Source: Haloterrigena gelatinilytica
GTDB taxonomy: Archaea > Halobacteriota > Halobacteria > Halobacteriales > Natrialbaceae
DNA: 64,000 nt
Direction of reading: 5' to 3'
Assembly: GCF_013342145.1 (NCBI RefSeq)
Contig: NZ_JABUQZ010000001.1
Coordinates: 2,976,001-3,040,000, forward strand
Under the pieces are notes generated by a model. The model was not told the origin of the DNA and did no database searches. It was given only the letters and a program-made list of their open reading frames with translations. How positions within the stretch are numbered: position 1 is the first letter of the stretch; each line of letters opens with the position of its first letter. Both the position numbers and the translations under genes were made by a program. This document shows positions 16,903-26,338 of this stretch, piece after piece.

Positions 16903-17613
16903 CTACTCGAGGACGGCGTCGATATCGTCCGCGTGAGCCGCGACGAGGTCGCCGAACGCCCGCGCCTCGAGCCGTTCCTGCGTGGCGCGCTCGCCGTCGT
17001 CCCGAATCCGGCGTTTCAAGACGGCGAGCGCGTCGGGCGCGTTCTCGGCGATCTCCTCGGCGACCGTCCGCGGCTCGGCTTCGATTCTCGAGATGAGGCC
17101 CATGCGCAGGGCGGCGTCGGCGTCGACGGCCCGCCCCGAGAGCGCGAACTCGAGGGCGTCCCCCTCGCCGAGCACGCGAGGCAGGCGGACGGTGCCGCCC
17201 CAGGCGCCGAACAGCCCGAACGTGACGCCGGGCTCGCCGTAGGTCGAGTCGGGCGTCCCGACGCGGACGTCGCAGGCCAGCGCGAGTTCGAGGCCGCCGC
17301 CGCGGGCGGGGCCGTCGATGCCGGCGACGACGACCGCCGGCGAGTCCTCGATCTTCCGGGCGACCCGCTGGCCCAGCCGGGCGAACTCGACGGCCCGCTC
17401 GCGGTCGCCGTCGAGATCGGCGACCGCCTCGAGGTCCGCGCCCGCGGAGAACGCCTCGCCGCGTCCGCGGAGGTAGATCACCGGCTCCTCGGCGTCTTCG
17501 ATCGCCGTCTCGAGGGCCTCGAGGCCCGCGACGGTCAGCGCGTTGCGCGCGTCGGGGCGGTCGATCGTCACGGTTCGAATCGATCGGTCGACGTTACTGT
17601 CCACATCGATCAT
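16903..17613 (-). CDS. Enoyl-CoA hydratase/isomerase family protein
   Basis: A 236-residue crotonase-fold protein: RGRGEAFSAGADLEAV (oxyanion-hole region), GPARGGGLELALACDVRVG and GVTFGLFGAWGGTVRLPR. It probably acts on acyl-CoA in fatty-acid or amino-acid degradation. It is shorter than classical hydratases and one catalytic Glu position appears kept in YGEPGVTFG. ATG 17613 (MIDVDSNVDRSIRTVTIDRP) is favoured over 17640. The specific substrate is not predictable. Confidence 0.85.
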   Translation of the reverse strand: MIDVDSNVDRSIRTVTIDRPDARNALTVAGLEALETAIEDAEEPVIYLRGRGEAFSAGADLEAVADLDGDRERAVEFARLGQRVARKIEDSPAVVVAGIDGPARGGGLELALACDVRVGTPDSTYGEPGVTFGLFGAWGGTVRLPRVLGEGDALEFALSGRAVDADAALRMGLISRIEAEPRTVAEEIAENAPDALAVLKRRIRDDGERATQERLEARAFGDLVAAHADDIDAVLE

Positions 17614-17674
17614 GTGCGCGAGTCTACCGGACGTTTCCAAAGGTCTTTGGCTCCCCCGTCGTAAGCCGCTATCA

Positions 17675-18469
17675 ATGGATCGAGCCGACAGCTGTCGGCG
17701 TGCCGCCTACGAAGCCGTCGCGGACGTGGAGCCGCCGGCGCTGCACGACCGCATCGAGACCACCCTCACTGAAGCATCGATGGTCCCCGGCGTACTGACA
17801 CTCGAGAGCGCCGCAACTACGGCCGACGGACGCGCCGTCGCCGACTCCGAGCGCAGCGGGGAGACCGACCGCGGTCGCACACAGCGCCGCGGCCGGGACG
17901 GAGACCGCGACAGCGACGCGCTCGCGACCCAGGCGGCCGGCGTCCAGCTCATCTACGAGGGGCTGCGGCTGACGCGGTCGCTCGCCCACGACGAACCCTG
18001 GGCCGCCGAGGGGAACGGCGACGACGAGAGCGACCTCGCGATCCTCGCCGCCGACATCCTCGTGGCCCGCGGCTTCTACCTGCTCGCTCGCACCGACGCC
18101 GCCGGCAAGGCGGTCCGGACCGTCCAGAAATTCGGACGCGACCAGACCCGCCGCGACGCGGTCGCCGATCGCTCGCGTGCGGCGGCCGCCGGTGCCGACG
18201 GCGAGCCCACACCGGACGACGACGAGGCGAGAGCGATCGACGCCAACCTCGAGCGCGATATCCTCGAACTCGCGGTCCGAACGGGCGCCGCCGCGGTCGG
18301 CGACGCGCCGTCCCAGCGGCTGCTCGCCACCGCCGAGACCCTCGCCGAGACCGTCGGCACCTCTTTCCCGCCGGCAGCGGACTGTCTCGCCGATCTCGAG
18401 CCGATGCCCTCCGAACAGTCCCTCGAGGATCCGACGACCGATCGAGCGACGTCGGCGACCGATCCCTGA
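17675..18469 (+). CDS. Conserved haloarchaeal protein (DUF7114-like)
   Basis: A 264-residue, Ala- and Asp-rich helical protein starting MDRADSCRRAAYEAVADVEP. It contains ASMVPGVLTLESA and a helical segment VQLIYEGLRLTRSLAHDEPW followed by LAILAADILVARGFYLLART. This looks like the haloarchaeal DUF7114 proteins, which may have a polyprenyl-synthetase-like all-helical fold (recollection, not verified). The aspartate-rich metal motifs of active prenyl synthases are not evident. Confidence 0.6.
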   Translation: MDRADSCRRAAYEAVADVEPPALHDRIETTLTEASMVPGVLTLESAATTADGRAVADSERSGETDRGRTQRRGRDGDRDSDALATQAAGVQLIYEGLRLTRSLAHDEPWAAEGNGDDESDLAILAADILVARGFYLLARTDAAGKAVRTVQKFGRDQTRRDAVADRSRAAAAGADGEPTPDDDEARAIDANLERDILELAVRTGAAAVGDAPSQRLLATAETLAETVGTSFPPAADCLADLEPMPSEQSLEDPTTDRATSATDP

Positions 18470-18558
18470 GTGTGGGTTCGAGTGGCCCGCTACACAGCCC
18501 CACGCCCCACCGCAAATCGAAAGCCCTAAAGACGACTCGAGTCAACGAAGAAGTGCGC

Positions 18559-18630
18559 GCCTGGGTAGCTTAGCGGTAAAGCGCGTCCTTGGTAAGGACG
18601 AGAGCCCGGGTTCAAATCCCGGCCTAGGCT
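18559..18630 (+). tRNA. tRNA-Thr (anticodon GGT)
   Basis: A 72-nt cloverleaf: acceptor GCCTGGG/CCTAGGC with one G-U pair and discriminator U, anticodon arm CGTCC-TTGGTAA-GGACG (anticodon GGT), T arm CCGGG-TTCAAAT-CCCGG. No hairpin copy of the 3' end follows, unlike at the Gly, His, Val and Phe loci. Confidence 0.94.
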
Positions 18631-18969
18631 CTTATCAGTTTGTTGCTAATCTCGCACAGAACCTTCTCTTGAGAACTCTCTGAGCAGGACTCCAAGTGTT
18701 TCTGAAGGGCGTAGTGAAAACGCTTCTATGGACTCCCTCTCATAGCAGACACACTCATAGCAGACACACTATCGAATCGCGCGCGAGTCTCTCGGCCCCG
18801 AATTCAGATCGCCGCCTCCAGTGAAACGGTCTAGTACTGATCGAGCCTCGGTAGCGACGTTACGTATCGGGGGTGATCTGACCGCAACAACTCCCGGTTC
18901 CTCCAGTAGCTAGCAAAAAAGCGCGGAATACAGCGGACGCATTCGTCGAATTCGAATGATTACTGGCGG
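18631..18969. other. Intergenic, 339 bp, no gene seen
   Basis: No convincing ORF. The 15-mer TCATAGCAGACACAC occurs twice in tandem near 18739-18770. This opens the patchier region that runs to 24.5 kb. Confidence 0.5.
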
Positions 18970-19422
18970 TCAAGGGGTCGTTCCGGGTCTGCTCCTATCC
19001 CGTTGGTCAATTTCATTGGGAGGATACGGATAGCGGGAGTTCAACCCAATGGCCCGGCCAATCGCGGCGAGAACGGGAAACAGGACGCGCTGGAGAGTCC
19101 GTGGCGGCTGCGCTGGAACGACTACAGCAGGGTACGTCCGAATGAGAAGCACCGTCTGGAGGACGCCGATCACGCCCGATAGTTCACCGACTGCGTGGAT
19201 GGCTGCAAACCGCGCGGTCAGGAACTCCCGCCACCGCCCGGGTGGAGTCACTTCGCGTCTGAATCGGGCTGACTCCGACTCGGTGTATGACACGTGAGGT
19301 GTGTTCGGTGGAATGACGATCGCCTCACCAGCACCGACCTTGTACGTCTCTCCATCTGATTCGACTACGAGCTGCCCCGAACGAACGTCGAACCGTTCCT
19401 CGGTGTCGGGATGGTAGTGCAT
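18970..19422 (-). pseudogene. Cupin-domain protein, probably missing its N-terminus
   Basis: The reading frame from ATG 19422 begins MHYHPDTEERFDVRSGQLVV and includes VIPPNTPHVSYTESESARF, the two histidine-bearing cupin motifs. Cupins normally have a further 25-40 residues before this point. Reading upstream in frame gives EERLIWDESRPANLEPPP, which looks like cupin sequence, but it meets a TGA with no ATG or GTG in between. So the 5' end is broken or the start is non-standard. The tail (residues 70-150) contains a hydrophobic stretch and ends with basic residues. Metal-binding function is doubtful. Confidence 0.55.
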
Positions 19423-19581
19423 CGGTGGTGGCTCGAGGTTTGCCGGCCGCGATTCGTCCCAGATCAGTCGTTCCTCACTGGAGGCGGACTCGTCGAATCA
19501 ATCTCTCTGGAGGCTTTTAGAACGGGCGTGCGAAATACAGAGAATCTACTCAGAGTGCGATTCATTCACACCGAGAGCGTG

Positions 19582-20502
19582 TTACCGGATCAGAGCCGAC
19601 TGCTCTTCGAGTGATTTTGAATCCGCCCTGACCGATGCGTATACTCGCTCGGCCCACTCGCGCGCAATCGGCGCGTCCGTATCGACGAACACCTGCATAA
19701 GACCGGTGGTCTCGTCGTAGCCCCCGATCCCGACGCGGTCGTCGAACAGCGCGAGACCGTACGGCAGGTCTTCGCGCGTTCGGAGAGTCAAGTGTCCGCG
19801 ATCGATCGCTTCGCGGGCGCGCTCGGGGTACGTCTCGAAGAGTTTCTCGACGATGTGCGGCAGGTAGATGATCTCGGTGTCGGTTTCGTCGAACACCCGC
19901 CGGTGGAACTCGCCGAGGACCAGCGGTGCCATGTGCGTCGTGTTGAACCCCCGGAACGTCGCCGACTCGTTGGCGAGCGCGACGAACCGCTCGACCGGTT
20001 TGTAGGGATCGTCCGGTTCGGCGACGGTGATCGTCGCGTCTACGAACGGCTCGAGGATGAAGTCCCGGTGATCCTCACAGACCGCGTCCAGAAGCGGCGT
20101 CATTCTGTGTGCGGTCCGCACGTTCGCCTCGAATCGGAGGACTTCCTCGGCGATGACTGCGCCGCGCCAGGTCAACTGGAATCGGCCATCGACTTTCTCG
20201 ACGAAACCCCGCTCGTCGAGCCACTGCGTGTACCGGTGGCTCGTCGCCCGCGAGACGTCGAGGCGCGCTTCGATTTCCCGCCGATCGAGCGGTTCCGAAA
20301 GCAGCGCTTCGAGGACGGGGCCGTGCCTGACGATGTCGCCGAGGAGGTCCGTATCGATACGATCACCCGCGGCGTCCAGACGCTGGCCGAGGTAACGACG
20401 GTTCCGTTCGTTTTCTAGAATCGCCTCGAGGACCGGCGAGCCCGGTGGTAGCCGACTATCCCTGTCCGATCGGTCGCCTTGGTCAGGCACCATGTGACTC
20501 AC
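19582..20502 (-). CDS. FilR1-like winged-helix transcriptional regulator
   Basis: A 306-residue protein with an N-terminal winged helix (LLGDIVRHGPVLEALL, RREIEARLDVSRATSHRYTQ, FQLTWRGAVIAEEVLRFEA). A C-terminal ligand-type domain carries RGFNTTHMAPLVLGEFHR, DRGHLTLRTREDLPYGLALF and GYDETTGLMQVFVDTD. This matches archaeal regulators with the FilR1 middle domain. It faces away from the oxidase-exporter operon, about 100 bp from that start, and may control it. The ligand is unknown. The start could also be ATG 20493. Confidence 0.8.
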   Translation of the reverse strand: MSHMVPDQGDRSDRDSRLPPGSPVLEAILENERNRRYLGQRLDAAGDRIDTDLLGDIVRHGPVLEALLSEPLDRREIEARLDVSRATSHRYTQWLDERGFVEKVDGRFQLTWRGAVIAEEVLRFEANVRTAHRMTPLLDAVCEDHRDFILEPFVDATITVAEPDDPYKPVERFVALANESATFRGFNTTHMAPLVLGEFHRRVFDETDTEIIYLPHIVEKLFETYPERAREAIDRGHLTLRTREDLPYGLALFDDRVGIGGYDETTGLMQVFVDTDAPIAREWAERVYASVRADSKSLEEQSALIR

Positions 20503-20603
20503 TCTCTAGACAGAGGAAGGCACTGATAGTAACTCTATCCCGTACCTGGTCCGAAACTCGTCTCACCGCTTGAAACGGTACTCTCGATGCCGAACGCTAC
20601 TCG

Positions 20604-22076
20604 ATGGGTGAGGCCAACATCCGTGCTGTCGTCCGCTTCTGTATGGCACAACAAGCCATCCCCATCGAACAGATCGAACAGTTCGAAGCCGGACTCCACG
20701 GCGATCTGATCCGTCCCGAGGATTCCGACTACGACGACGCGCGCGCGGTCTGGAACGGAATGATCGACAAGCGTCCGGGCCTGATTGCCCGGTGTCGGGG
20801 CGTCGGCGACGTCATCAGCGCGGTGAACTTCGCGCGCGAGAACGACCTGCTGGTGGCGGTTCGCGGTGGAGGCCACAACGTCGCCGGAACCGCCGTCTGC
20901 GACGACGGGCTCGTCATCGATCTCTCCGGGATGAGGGGTGTATGGGTAGATCCTGACGCACGGACAGGACGGGTCCAGGCCGGTGCCACGTGGGCGGATG
21001 TCGATCACGAGACGCAGGCCTTCGGTCTCGCAACGCCGGGCGGGGCCGTTTCGGATACGGGCGTCGCAGGGCTCACTCTCGGCGGCGGCATCGGTCACCT
21101 TCGCTGCAAGTACGGGTTGGCCTGCGATAACCTCAGGTCGGTTGAGCTGGTTACCGCAGACGGCGAGTTCGTGACTGCCAGCGAGAACGAAAATACGGAC
21201 CTCTTCTGGGGTCTTCGCGGTGGCGGCGGTAACTTCGGGGTAGTCACCGGTTTCGAGTTCGACCTCCACCCGCTCGGACCCGAGGTGGCGACCTGTCTCG
21301 TATTCTATCCGGGGGACCGAATGCGAGAGTGTCTACGCGCGTACCGCGAGTACGTCGCGTCAGCACCCGACGAAGTCAGCACGCTCACGTTGTCGGGTGT
21401 GATGCCCGATGAGGAACTGTTCTCCTCGGACGCGGTGGACGATACCAAAATCGCCATCACGGGCTGTTACGCGGGGTCGGTCGAGGACGGTGAGCGCGCG
21501 CTCGCGCCCCTGCGGGAGATCGCCGAACCGATCGCCGACGTCAGCGGGACGATGCCGTACGTGGACTACCAGCGGCTCTTCGACGAGGATCACCCCGACG
21601 GGATGCGCTACTACTGGAAGTCGCTGTACCTCGACGGTCTGTCGGACTCCGCCATCGATCGAATCGCGTACTGGACCGATGGAGCACCGTCACCGCTCTC
21701 GACGGTCGATGTCTGGCAGTTGGGGGGCGCGATCGAACGAGTGGACGTCGAAGACAGTGCGTTCGCGGGACGGCACGCTCCCTTCCTGCTCGGCGTCGAA
21801 GCGAACTGGGAGCGCCCGGAGGACGACGACGCGAACGTCGAGTGGGTGCGTGACTGTCTCGACGACATGCGCCAGTTCTCGGACGGGTCGGTGTACCTGA
21901 ACTTCCCGGGGTTCCTCGAAGAGGGCGACGACATGATGCGGACCACGTTCGGACCGACGTACGAGCGGTTAGTCGCCCTGAAGGACGAGTACGACCCGAC
22001 GAATCTGTTCAGCCTCAACCAGAACATCACGCCGTCTAAAAACGCCGAGGCCGACGGAGGTGCCTGCCGTGAGTGA
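20604..22076 (+). CDS. FAD-linked oxidase of the berberine-bridge type
   Basis: A 490-residue protein: PCMH-type FAD-binding domain with RGGGHNVAG (the His is the usual covalent FAD ligand) and GLTLGGGIGHLRCKYGLACD. The C-terminal BBE segment is VALKDEYDPTNLFSLNQNI. The second covalent cysteine of true berberine-bridge enzymes is not in the expected TPGGAVSDTG loop, so single attachment is likely. Substrates of such oxidases are alcohols, sugars or alkaloids; this one is unknown. The start could be ATG 20643 (MAQQAIPIEQIEQF). It overlaps the next gene by 8 bp. Confidence 0.85.
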   Translation: MGEANIRAVVRFCMAQQAIPIEQIEQFEAGLHGDLIRPEDSDYDDARAVWNGMIDKRPGLIARCRGVGDVISAVNFARENDLLVAVRGGGHNVAGTAVCDDGLVIDLSGMRGVWVDPDARTGRVQAGATWADVDHETQAFGLATPGGAVSDTGVAGLTLGGGIGHLRCKYGLACDNLRSVELVTADGEFVTASENENTDLFWGLRGGGGNFGVVTGFEFDLHPLGPEVATCLVFYPGDRMRECLRAYREYVASAPDEVSTLTLSGVMPDEELFSSDAVDDTKIAITGCYAGSVEDGERALAPLREIAEPIADVSGTMPYVDYQRLFDEDHPDGMRYYWKSLYLDGLSDSAIDRIAYWTDGAPSPLSTVDVWQLGGAIERVDVEDSAFAGRHAPFLLGVEANWERPEDDDANVEWVRDCLDDMRQFSDGSVYLNFPGFLEEGDDMMRTTFGPTYERLVALKDEYDPTNLFSLNQNITPSKNAEADGGACRE

Positions 22077-22314
22077 TCGTGGTGCGGAGACCCCGGTAGT
22101 CGGATGCCGGTTATCGACGAACTGGGTCGTCCTACTGAGTATAGCGGTGGGATGCCTGTGCGTCCTACTGGTCGCTCCCGCCCTCGGCGAGTCCGGACAG
22201 GCTGCTGCCACGGTCTGTTTCGTGCTGGCTGAAGCGCTCGTCTTGTACGTCGGATACGGGGCGCTGGCGCGGGTTGCTAGCCCGGCCGCCCGTGAAATAC
22301 TCGTGAGTAGCTGA
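22069..22314 (+). CDS. Small two-helix membrane protein (DUF7512-like), exporter partner
   Basis: An 81-residue protein starting at GTG 22069, inside the oxidase gene. It has two hydrophobic helices (about 18-38 and 45-65) and ends VLYVGYGALARVASPAARE. This C-terminal pattern resembles the small DUF7512 proteins I recall next to haloarchaeal TauE/SafE exporters (unverified). It lies 2 bp before the exporter start, so the two products are probably made together. Confidence 0.65.
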   Translation: MSDRGAETPVVGCRLSTNWVVLLSIAVGCLCVLLVAPALGESGQAAATVCFVLAEALVLYVGYGALARVASPAAREILVSS

Positions 22315-22316
22315 CC

Positions 22317-23306
22317 GTGGAACCTTTCGGCCTCGGCATCCCGACGATCGGTCTCTTCGTCGGGTTCGGCCTGCTCATCGGCATCCTCTTCGGGTTCTTC
22401 GGGATGGGGGGCTCGTTCCTCGTGACGCCGACGCTGTTGGTGATCGGATACCCGGCGCCGGTAGCCGTCGGGAGCGGACTCGCGTTCGTCTTCGGCACCA
22501 GTGTTATCGGTGCGCTCAGACACCGCGATCACGGCCAGGTCAGCTACACGCTGGCGGCGGTGATGATTCTCGGAATGACGTTCGGCATCGAGGTCGGCAC
22601 CCGGATCGTGTTCCTGCTCGCGGATCTCGGCAGCGCTGACGTCGTCATCAGCGCGGCGTACGTTGGCCTTCTCGGCGTTGTCGGACTCTTCGTCCTCCGA
22701 GATGCTCGCACTGACGGTACCGAAGTGGGAACGGGTCGAGTCGCTACCGAAGTTCAGTCCATCACGCTCCCACCACTGGTGTCGTTACCTGGCGGTGCGA
22801 CCGTCTCGGTGTGGGTTATCCTCGCTGTCGGGTCGAGTATCGGCGTCCTCTGTGGATGTCTCGGTGTCGGTGGCGGATTCCTTCTGCTCCCCGTCATGGT
22901 CTACGGGTTCGGCATTCCCACTGCAATCGCCGCTGGAACCAGCGCCCTCCAGATTTCGATTTCGGGTGCGTTCGGGACGTTCGTCTACGCCCAGTCGAAC
23001 GCCGTCGAAATCCCCGTCGTCGCCGCGTTGCTCGTCGGAAGCGGTTTCGGTGCTCGCATCGGTGCAGGTGCGACACGTCTCGTAAACGAATCCGACCTCA
23101 AGGGATACTTCGCCGGTATGCTGCTCGCTGGGAGTGTTGCCACCGCAAGTAAGCAGGCGAGTGCGGTATACGAAGTCGAGACGCTCGAGACGGTGAGCGT
23201 AGTCCTCATCTTTGGAACTGCAGCTCTGATCAGTGGTGCGATTGTCCGCGCGTCGATCGATTCGCTCGGAACGGATCGACAGCGTGAGCCGCCATGGACC
23301 CACTAA
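22317..23306 (+). CDS. TauE/SafE family sulfite/anion exporter
   Basis: A 329-residue membrane protein with about eight hydrophobic segments in two repeats. Each repeat has the TauE signature: FGMGGSFLVTPTLLVIGYP near the N-terminus and GCLGVGGGFLLLPVMVYGFG after the central loop. These proteins export sulfite, sulfonates or related organic anions. A GTG start at 22317 follows the small partner gene directly. Context with an FAD oxidase is unusual and suggests a shared substrate or stress response; this is inference. Confidence 0.85.
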   Translation: MEPFGLGIPTIGLFVGFGLLIGILFGFFGMGGSFLVTPTLLVIGYPAPVAVGSGLAFVFGTSVIGALRHRDHGQVSYTLAAVMILGMTFGIEVGTRIVFLLADLGSADVVISAAYVGLLGVVGLFVLRDARTDGTEVGTGRVATEVQSITLPPLVSLPGGATVSVWVILAVGSSIGVLCGCLGVGGGFLLLPVMVYGFGIPTAIAAGTSALQISISGAFGTFVYAQSNAVEIPVVAALLVGSGFGARIGAGATRLVNESDLKGYFAGMLLAGSVATASKQASAVYEVETLETVSVVLIFGTAALISGAIVRASIDSLGTDRQREPPWTH

Positions 23307-23612
23307 CTACTAGCACGGCTTCGACTGATACGACGACGGAGGCCGAACGATAAATTGTCCGTCAGTCTGTTGTGGTTTCCGCAGTAATATTGCGGGATTC
23401 TTTCGTCGGAACTGAAGTAACTACTGCACCCTATGGCAACAGCTAACACAATACGCGTTGTAACCGCCAGTGGCGCTTGCTCCGATGTCCGGGTATCGAA
23501 GGAGATTCTGTCGTGGTAGGCGCAACGACTGGAGGGGACCCATGGCAACATCACTAGCGATCAATACGGAAGCGGTACAACACGGTTGCAACACCAGATG
23601 CAGGGGAGCGAG
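23307..23612. other. Intergenic, about 300 bp, nothing recognised
   Basis: Lower G+C than the surrounding genes. The only ORFs are short, lack start context and show no motif. No tRNA or hairpin stands out. Confidence 0.5.
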
Positions 23613-24002
23613 ATGACTGACTTCATCGCGTATATCGACCGATCTGTGGTGCACGACGGAAAGTTGGACGATCTCAAACCGGCGATGGCGGAGTTAGTGA
23701 ACTTCGTCGAGGCCAACGAGCCGGATATACTGGCGTACGACGTCTACTTTAGCGCCGACGGAGACCGGATGACCGTGATGCATATGCACGCCGATCAGGA
23801 CTCCTTGGAGTTCCACATGGAGGTGGCGGGTCCGAAGTTTCCCCCGATCGGCGAGTTCATCGATCTCGAATCCATCGACGTGTATGGCCACGTAAGCGAG
23901 AGCCTCATCCGGCGGCTGAGGGACAAAGCCTCGGAGTTGGGAAGCGGACGCGTGTTAATCCACGAACTTCACCGAGGCGTCGACCGCGTTCCGGACGAGT
24001 GA
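23613..24002 (+). CDS. Hypothetical ABM-like (ferredoxin-fold) protein
   Basis: A 129-residue protein beginning MTDFIAYIDRSVVHDGKLDD, with ANEPDILAYDVYFSADGDRM and HMHADQDSLEFHMEVAGPKF. The alternation and the HMHADQDS motif resemble dimeric alpha-beta barrel proteins such as antibiotic-biosynthesis monooxygenase-like or quinol monooxygenase folds. GGGGAGCG just before ATG 23613 supports this start. It is monocistronic; no partner indicates a substrate. Confidence 0.65.
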   Translation: MTDFIAYIDRSVVHDGKLDDLKPAMAELVNFVEANEPDILAYDVYFSADGDRMTVMHMHADQDSLEFHMEVAGPKFPPIGEFIDLESIDVYGHVSESLIRRLRDKASELGSGRVLIHELHRGVDRVPDE

Positions 24003-24503
24003 GTCGAGGAGTAGTCGTCCGGTCGGCGATGTGCAGTTCGAGTGCACGTTTGGGATGGTGGGTCTGACCCTCGGCGGCCGCGTCCACCCGAATTCCCGTT
24101 CGCATCACTGTTTGCAGACCCTCGAATTCGAACGCCTCACGCCTCAACGGATCATCCGTTCGCTACTCGAACTGGTGCCCGCAGCGCCCATACATTTGCG
24201 GCGCAATAATGGCCCGACGGCGTTCTCGATTCTGCCAGATCTTGCTACTCGGACTGTCTGTAAACTTGGTATCGCTCTCACAAAATCAATAGACGATCCT
24301 GAGCTATGCTTTTCTCGAGAACTCACACAGAGCGTTGCTACTACCTCTTGCCAGGATATTTCGTTTGACGGAGGGTCCGTCGTCCGTTTGCCGAGCCCCG
24401 GACGGGCGGCAGTGGCGGGGCGGGGATTCAACCGTCGCGAACTCGTACGACCGCTCGAGCAGACCGAACGGCCAGCGCGGACCGACGCTCACCACGATTC
24501 ACC
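24003..24503. other. Intergenic, 500 bp, no gene seen
   Basis: Several open frames cross the region but none has a plausible start or a protein-like acidic composition. The middle part (24170-24370) is AT-richer than the chromosome. It may be decayed sequence. Confidence 0.45.
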
Positions 24504-25268
24504 ATGTCCTCTCACAGCACCGACACGGCCGATCTCGAGGCGACGTACGGAACCGACGAGACGGACTCGCGGGCCGACGCGAGCGGGATCCGCTCGACCG
24601 TTCTCACCCAGGTCCGGAACGGGGCCCTCCCGATACTGACCGGCACCGCCCTGCTCGTCGATGCGGTCCGGTCGGCGGGACGGAGTCGACGCCGCGCCGG
24701 TCTCCGCGCGTTCGCGGGGGGCGCGCTCCTCGGAATCGGCCTCCGAAAACGGCGCTCGAGCGACGACGCGTCCGGACCGGCGGGCGACGAGTCGAGCGCG
24801 TACGACGACACCGAGTCGATCGGGATCGGCGACGAGGGAGGCGAGATCTCGGACGACGCTCGAGCCAACCGCGAGCGCTCCGACGTGCTCCACGGGTCCG
24901 AGACGAACCCTCGCGGCGTGTCGGGGGAGCCCGACGTCGAGACCGAGACCGCTTCCGACGAAGGGGACGTTCGGTTCACGACGGACCGGGACGGGGACGC
25001 GTCGCCGAAGCCGCACCTCGAGGGGACCGACGAGGATCCGCGCCGCGCCGAGGCCGACCCGGAGGCGGACGACGACCACGTCGAGGTCGACCTCTCGGAG
25101 GCCGCGATGGCCGACGAGGCCAGCGAGGCGACGGGCCCCGATCCGGAGCAGGCGTACCCCTCGCTCGAGGGAACCGACCCCGAACCGATGGCGGAAGAAG
25201 CGCCGCCGCGGGACGGCCACGAAGCCGATTCGGCCGCCGATTCCGAGGGTGACGACGGCGAGCGCTAG
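24504..25268 (+). CDS. Acidic haloarchaeal protein with a short membrane segment
   Basis: A 254-residue, strongly acidic protein. Residues 30-85 contain a moderately hydrophobic, basic-flanked part (ALPILTGTALLVDAVRSAG, LRAFAGGALLGIGLRKRR) that could touch the membrane. The rest is low-complexity Asp/Glu/Ser/Pro sequence with two similar short segments, HLEGTDEDP and SLEGTDPEP. I do not recognise a family. It reads toward the epimerase gene but is separated by about 140 bp. Confidence 0.6.
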   Translation: MSSHSTDTADLEATYGTDETDSRADASGIRSTVLTQVRNGALPILTGTALLVDAVRSAGRSRRRAGLRAFAGGALLGIGLRKRRSSDDASGPAGDESSAYDDTESIGIGDEGGEISDDARANRERSDVLHGSETNPRGVSGEPDVETETASDEGDVRFTTDRDGDASPKPHLEGTDEDPRRAEADPEADDDHVEVDLSEAAMADEASEATGPDPEQAYPSLEGTDPEPMAEEAPPRDGHEADSAADSEGDDGER

Positions 25269-25407
25269 ACGGACGACGCGACGAACGAGCGACGCGGCGC
25301 CGGCCGCTGACGACCGCGTCGCAATCACGGCAGACGGATTCCGCCGTCCACCTTCTCGAGGTGCAGTTTGGAACCACGGTTTAGTGGGTGACCGTTGGAC
25401 GACCGGT

Positions 25408-26337
25408 ATGGCCGAGACCGAACTATCGACGCCGGAGTTCGAGTACGATATCGAGAGCGCGATCGTCACGGGGGCGACCGGCGACGTCGGGTCGTGGGTC
25501 GTCGACCGACTGGCGGATCGCGGCGTCGACATCGTCGGCGTCGATTTCGACCGGCCCGACGGCGTGCGCGCCAACGTCGACTTTCGGGCCGTCGACCTGA
25601 CCGAGGGCGTCGACACCTGGGAGACGATCGCCGAGGTCGATCCCGACGCCGTCGTCCACCTGGCGGCGCTCTCGGATCCACTCGAGAACCCGTCGACGCG
25701 GCTCTTCGAGAACAACGTCACGAGCGCGTACAACGTCCTGCAGGCGGCCGGCCGCGAGGGGATCGACGTCGTCTGGTCGTCCTCGCAGGCGACCTACGGC
25801 GCGCTGTTCGCGGAGTCGACGTGGACGCCGGACTACCTGCCGATCGACGAGGCCCACGACCGCCGGCCCGAGGACGCCTACGGGCTCTCGAAGGTCTGCG
25901 GCGAGGAGATCGCGAAATCGATGGCCCGCCGGTACGGGATCTCGGTCGCGACGATCCGGCCGGCGACGATCTTTTCGCCGACGAAGGAGCGAGCGCGACC
26001 GACCGAGGACGGCTCGGACCTCTCGAGCGAGGAGCCGACCGGCAACTTCGCGTCCTACGTCGACGTGCGCGACGTCGCGCGGCTGATCGAAGCGGCGCTG
26101 GCGGCCGACCTCGAGGGCCACGAGGAGTTCCTCTGCGTCGCCGACGAGAACTACCTCGGGCGGCCGACCGCGGAACTCGTGGAGACGGTCTGTGGATCGA
26201 TTCCCGGCGAGGTCGACCTCGAGGGCAAGGAGTCGGCGCTGTCGAACGCGAAGGCCGCCGAGGTGCTCGGCTGGACGCCCGCCCACACCTGGCACGAGGG
26301 GGCCGACGAGGACGTGTCGGGGCCGACGTGGCTGTAG
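25408..26337 (+). CDS. NAD-dependent epimerase/dehydratase
   Basis: A 309-residue extended short-chain dehydrogenase. The Rossmann glycine motif is VTGATGDVGSWV, followed by HLAALSDP, the serine region SSSQATYG, and the catalytic YGLSK (Tyr and Lys spaced YxxxK). It probably acts on a nucleotide sugar. ATG 25408 gives MAETELSTPEFEYDIESAIV. It converges on the methyltransferase gene. Confidence 0.87.
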   Translation: MAETELSTPEFEYDIESAIVTGATGDVGSWVVDRLADRGVDIVGVDFDRPDGVRANVDFRAVDLTEGVDTWETIAEVDPDAVVHLAALSDPLENPSTRLFENNVTSAYNVLQAAGREGIDVVWSSSQATYGALFAESTWTPDYLPIDEAHDRRPEDAYGLSKVCGEEIAKSMARRYGISVATIRPATIFSPTKERARPTEDGSDLSSEEPTGNFASYVDVRDVARLIEAALAADLEGHEEFLCVADENYLGRPTAELVETVCGSIPGEVDLEGKESALSNAKAAEVLGWTPAHTWHEGADEDVSGPTWL

Positions 26338-26338
26338 C

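Noticed and set aside
24031-24639. Forward frame across the 500-bp gap before the acidic protein gene
   Set aside because: Overlaps the start of a better gene in another frame and has a basic, Pro/Arg-rich shadow-like sequence.
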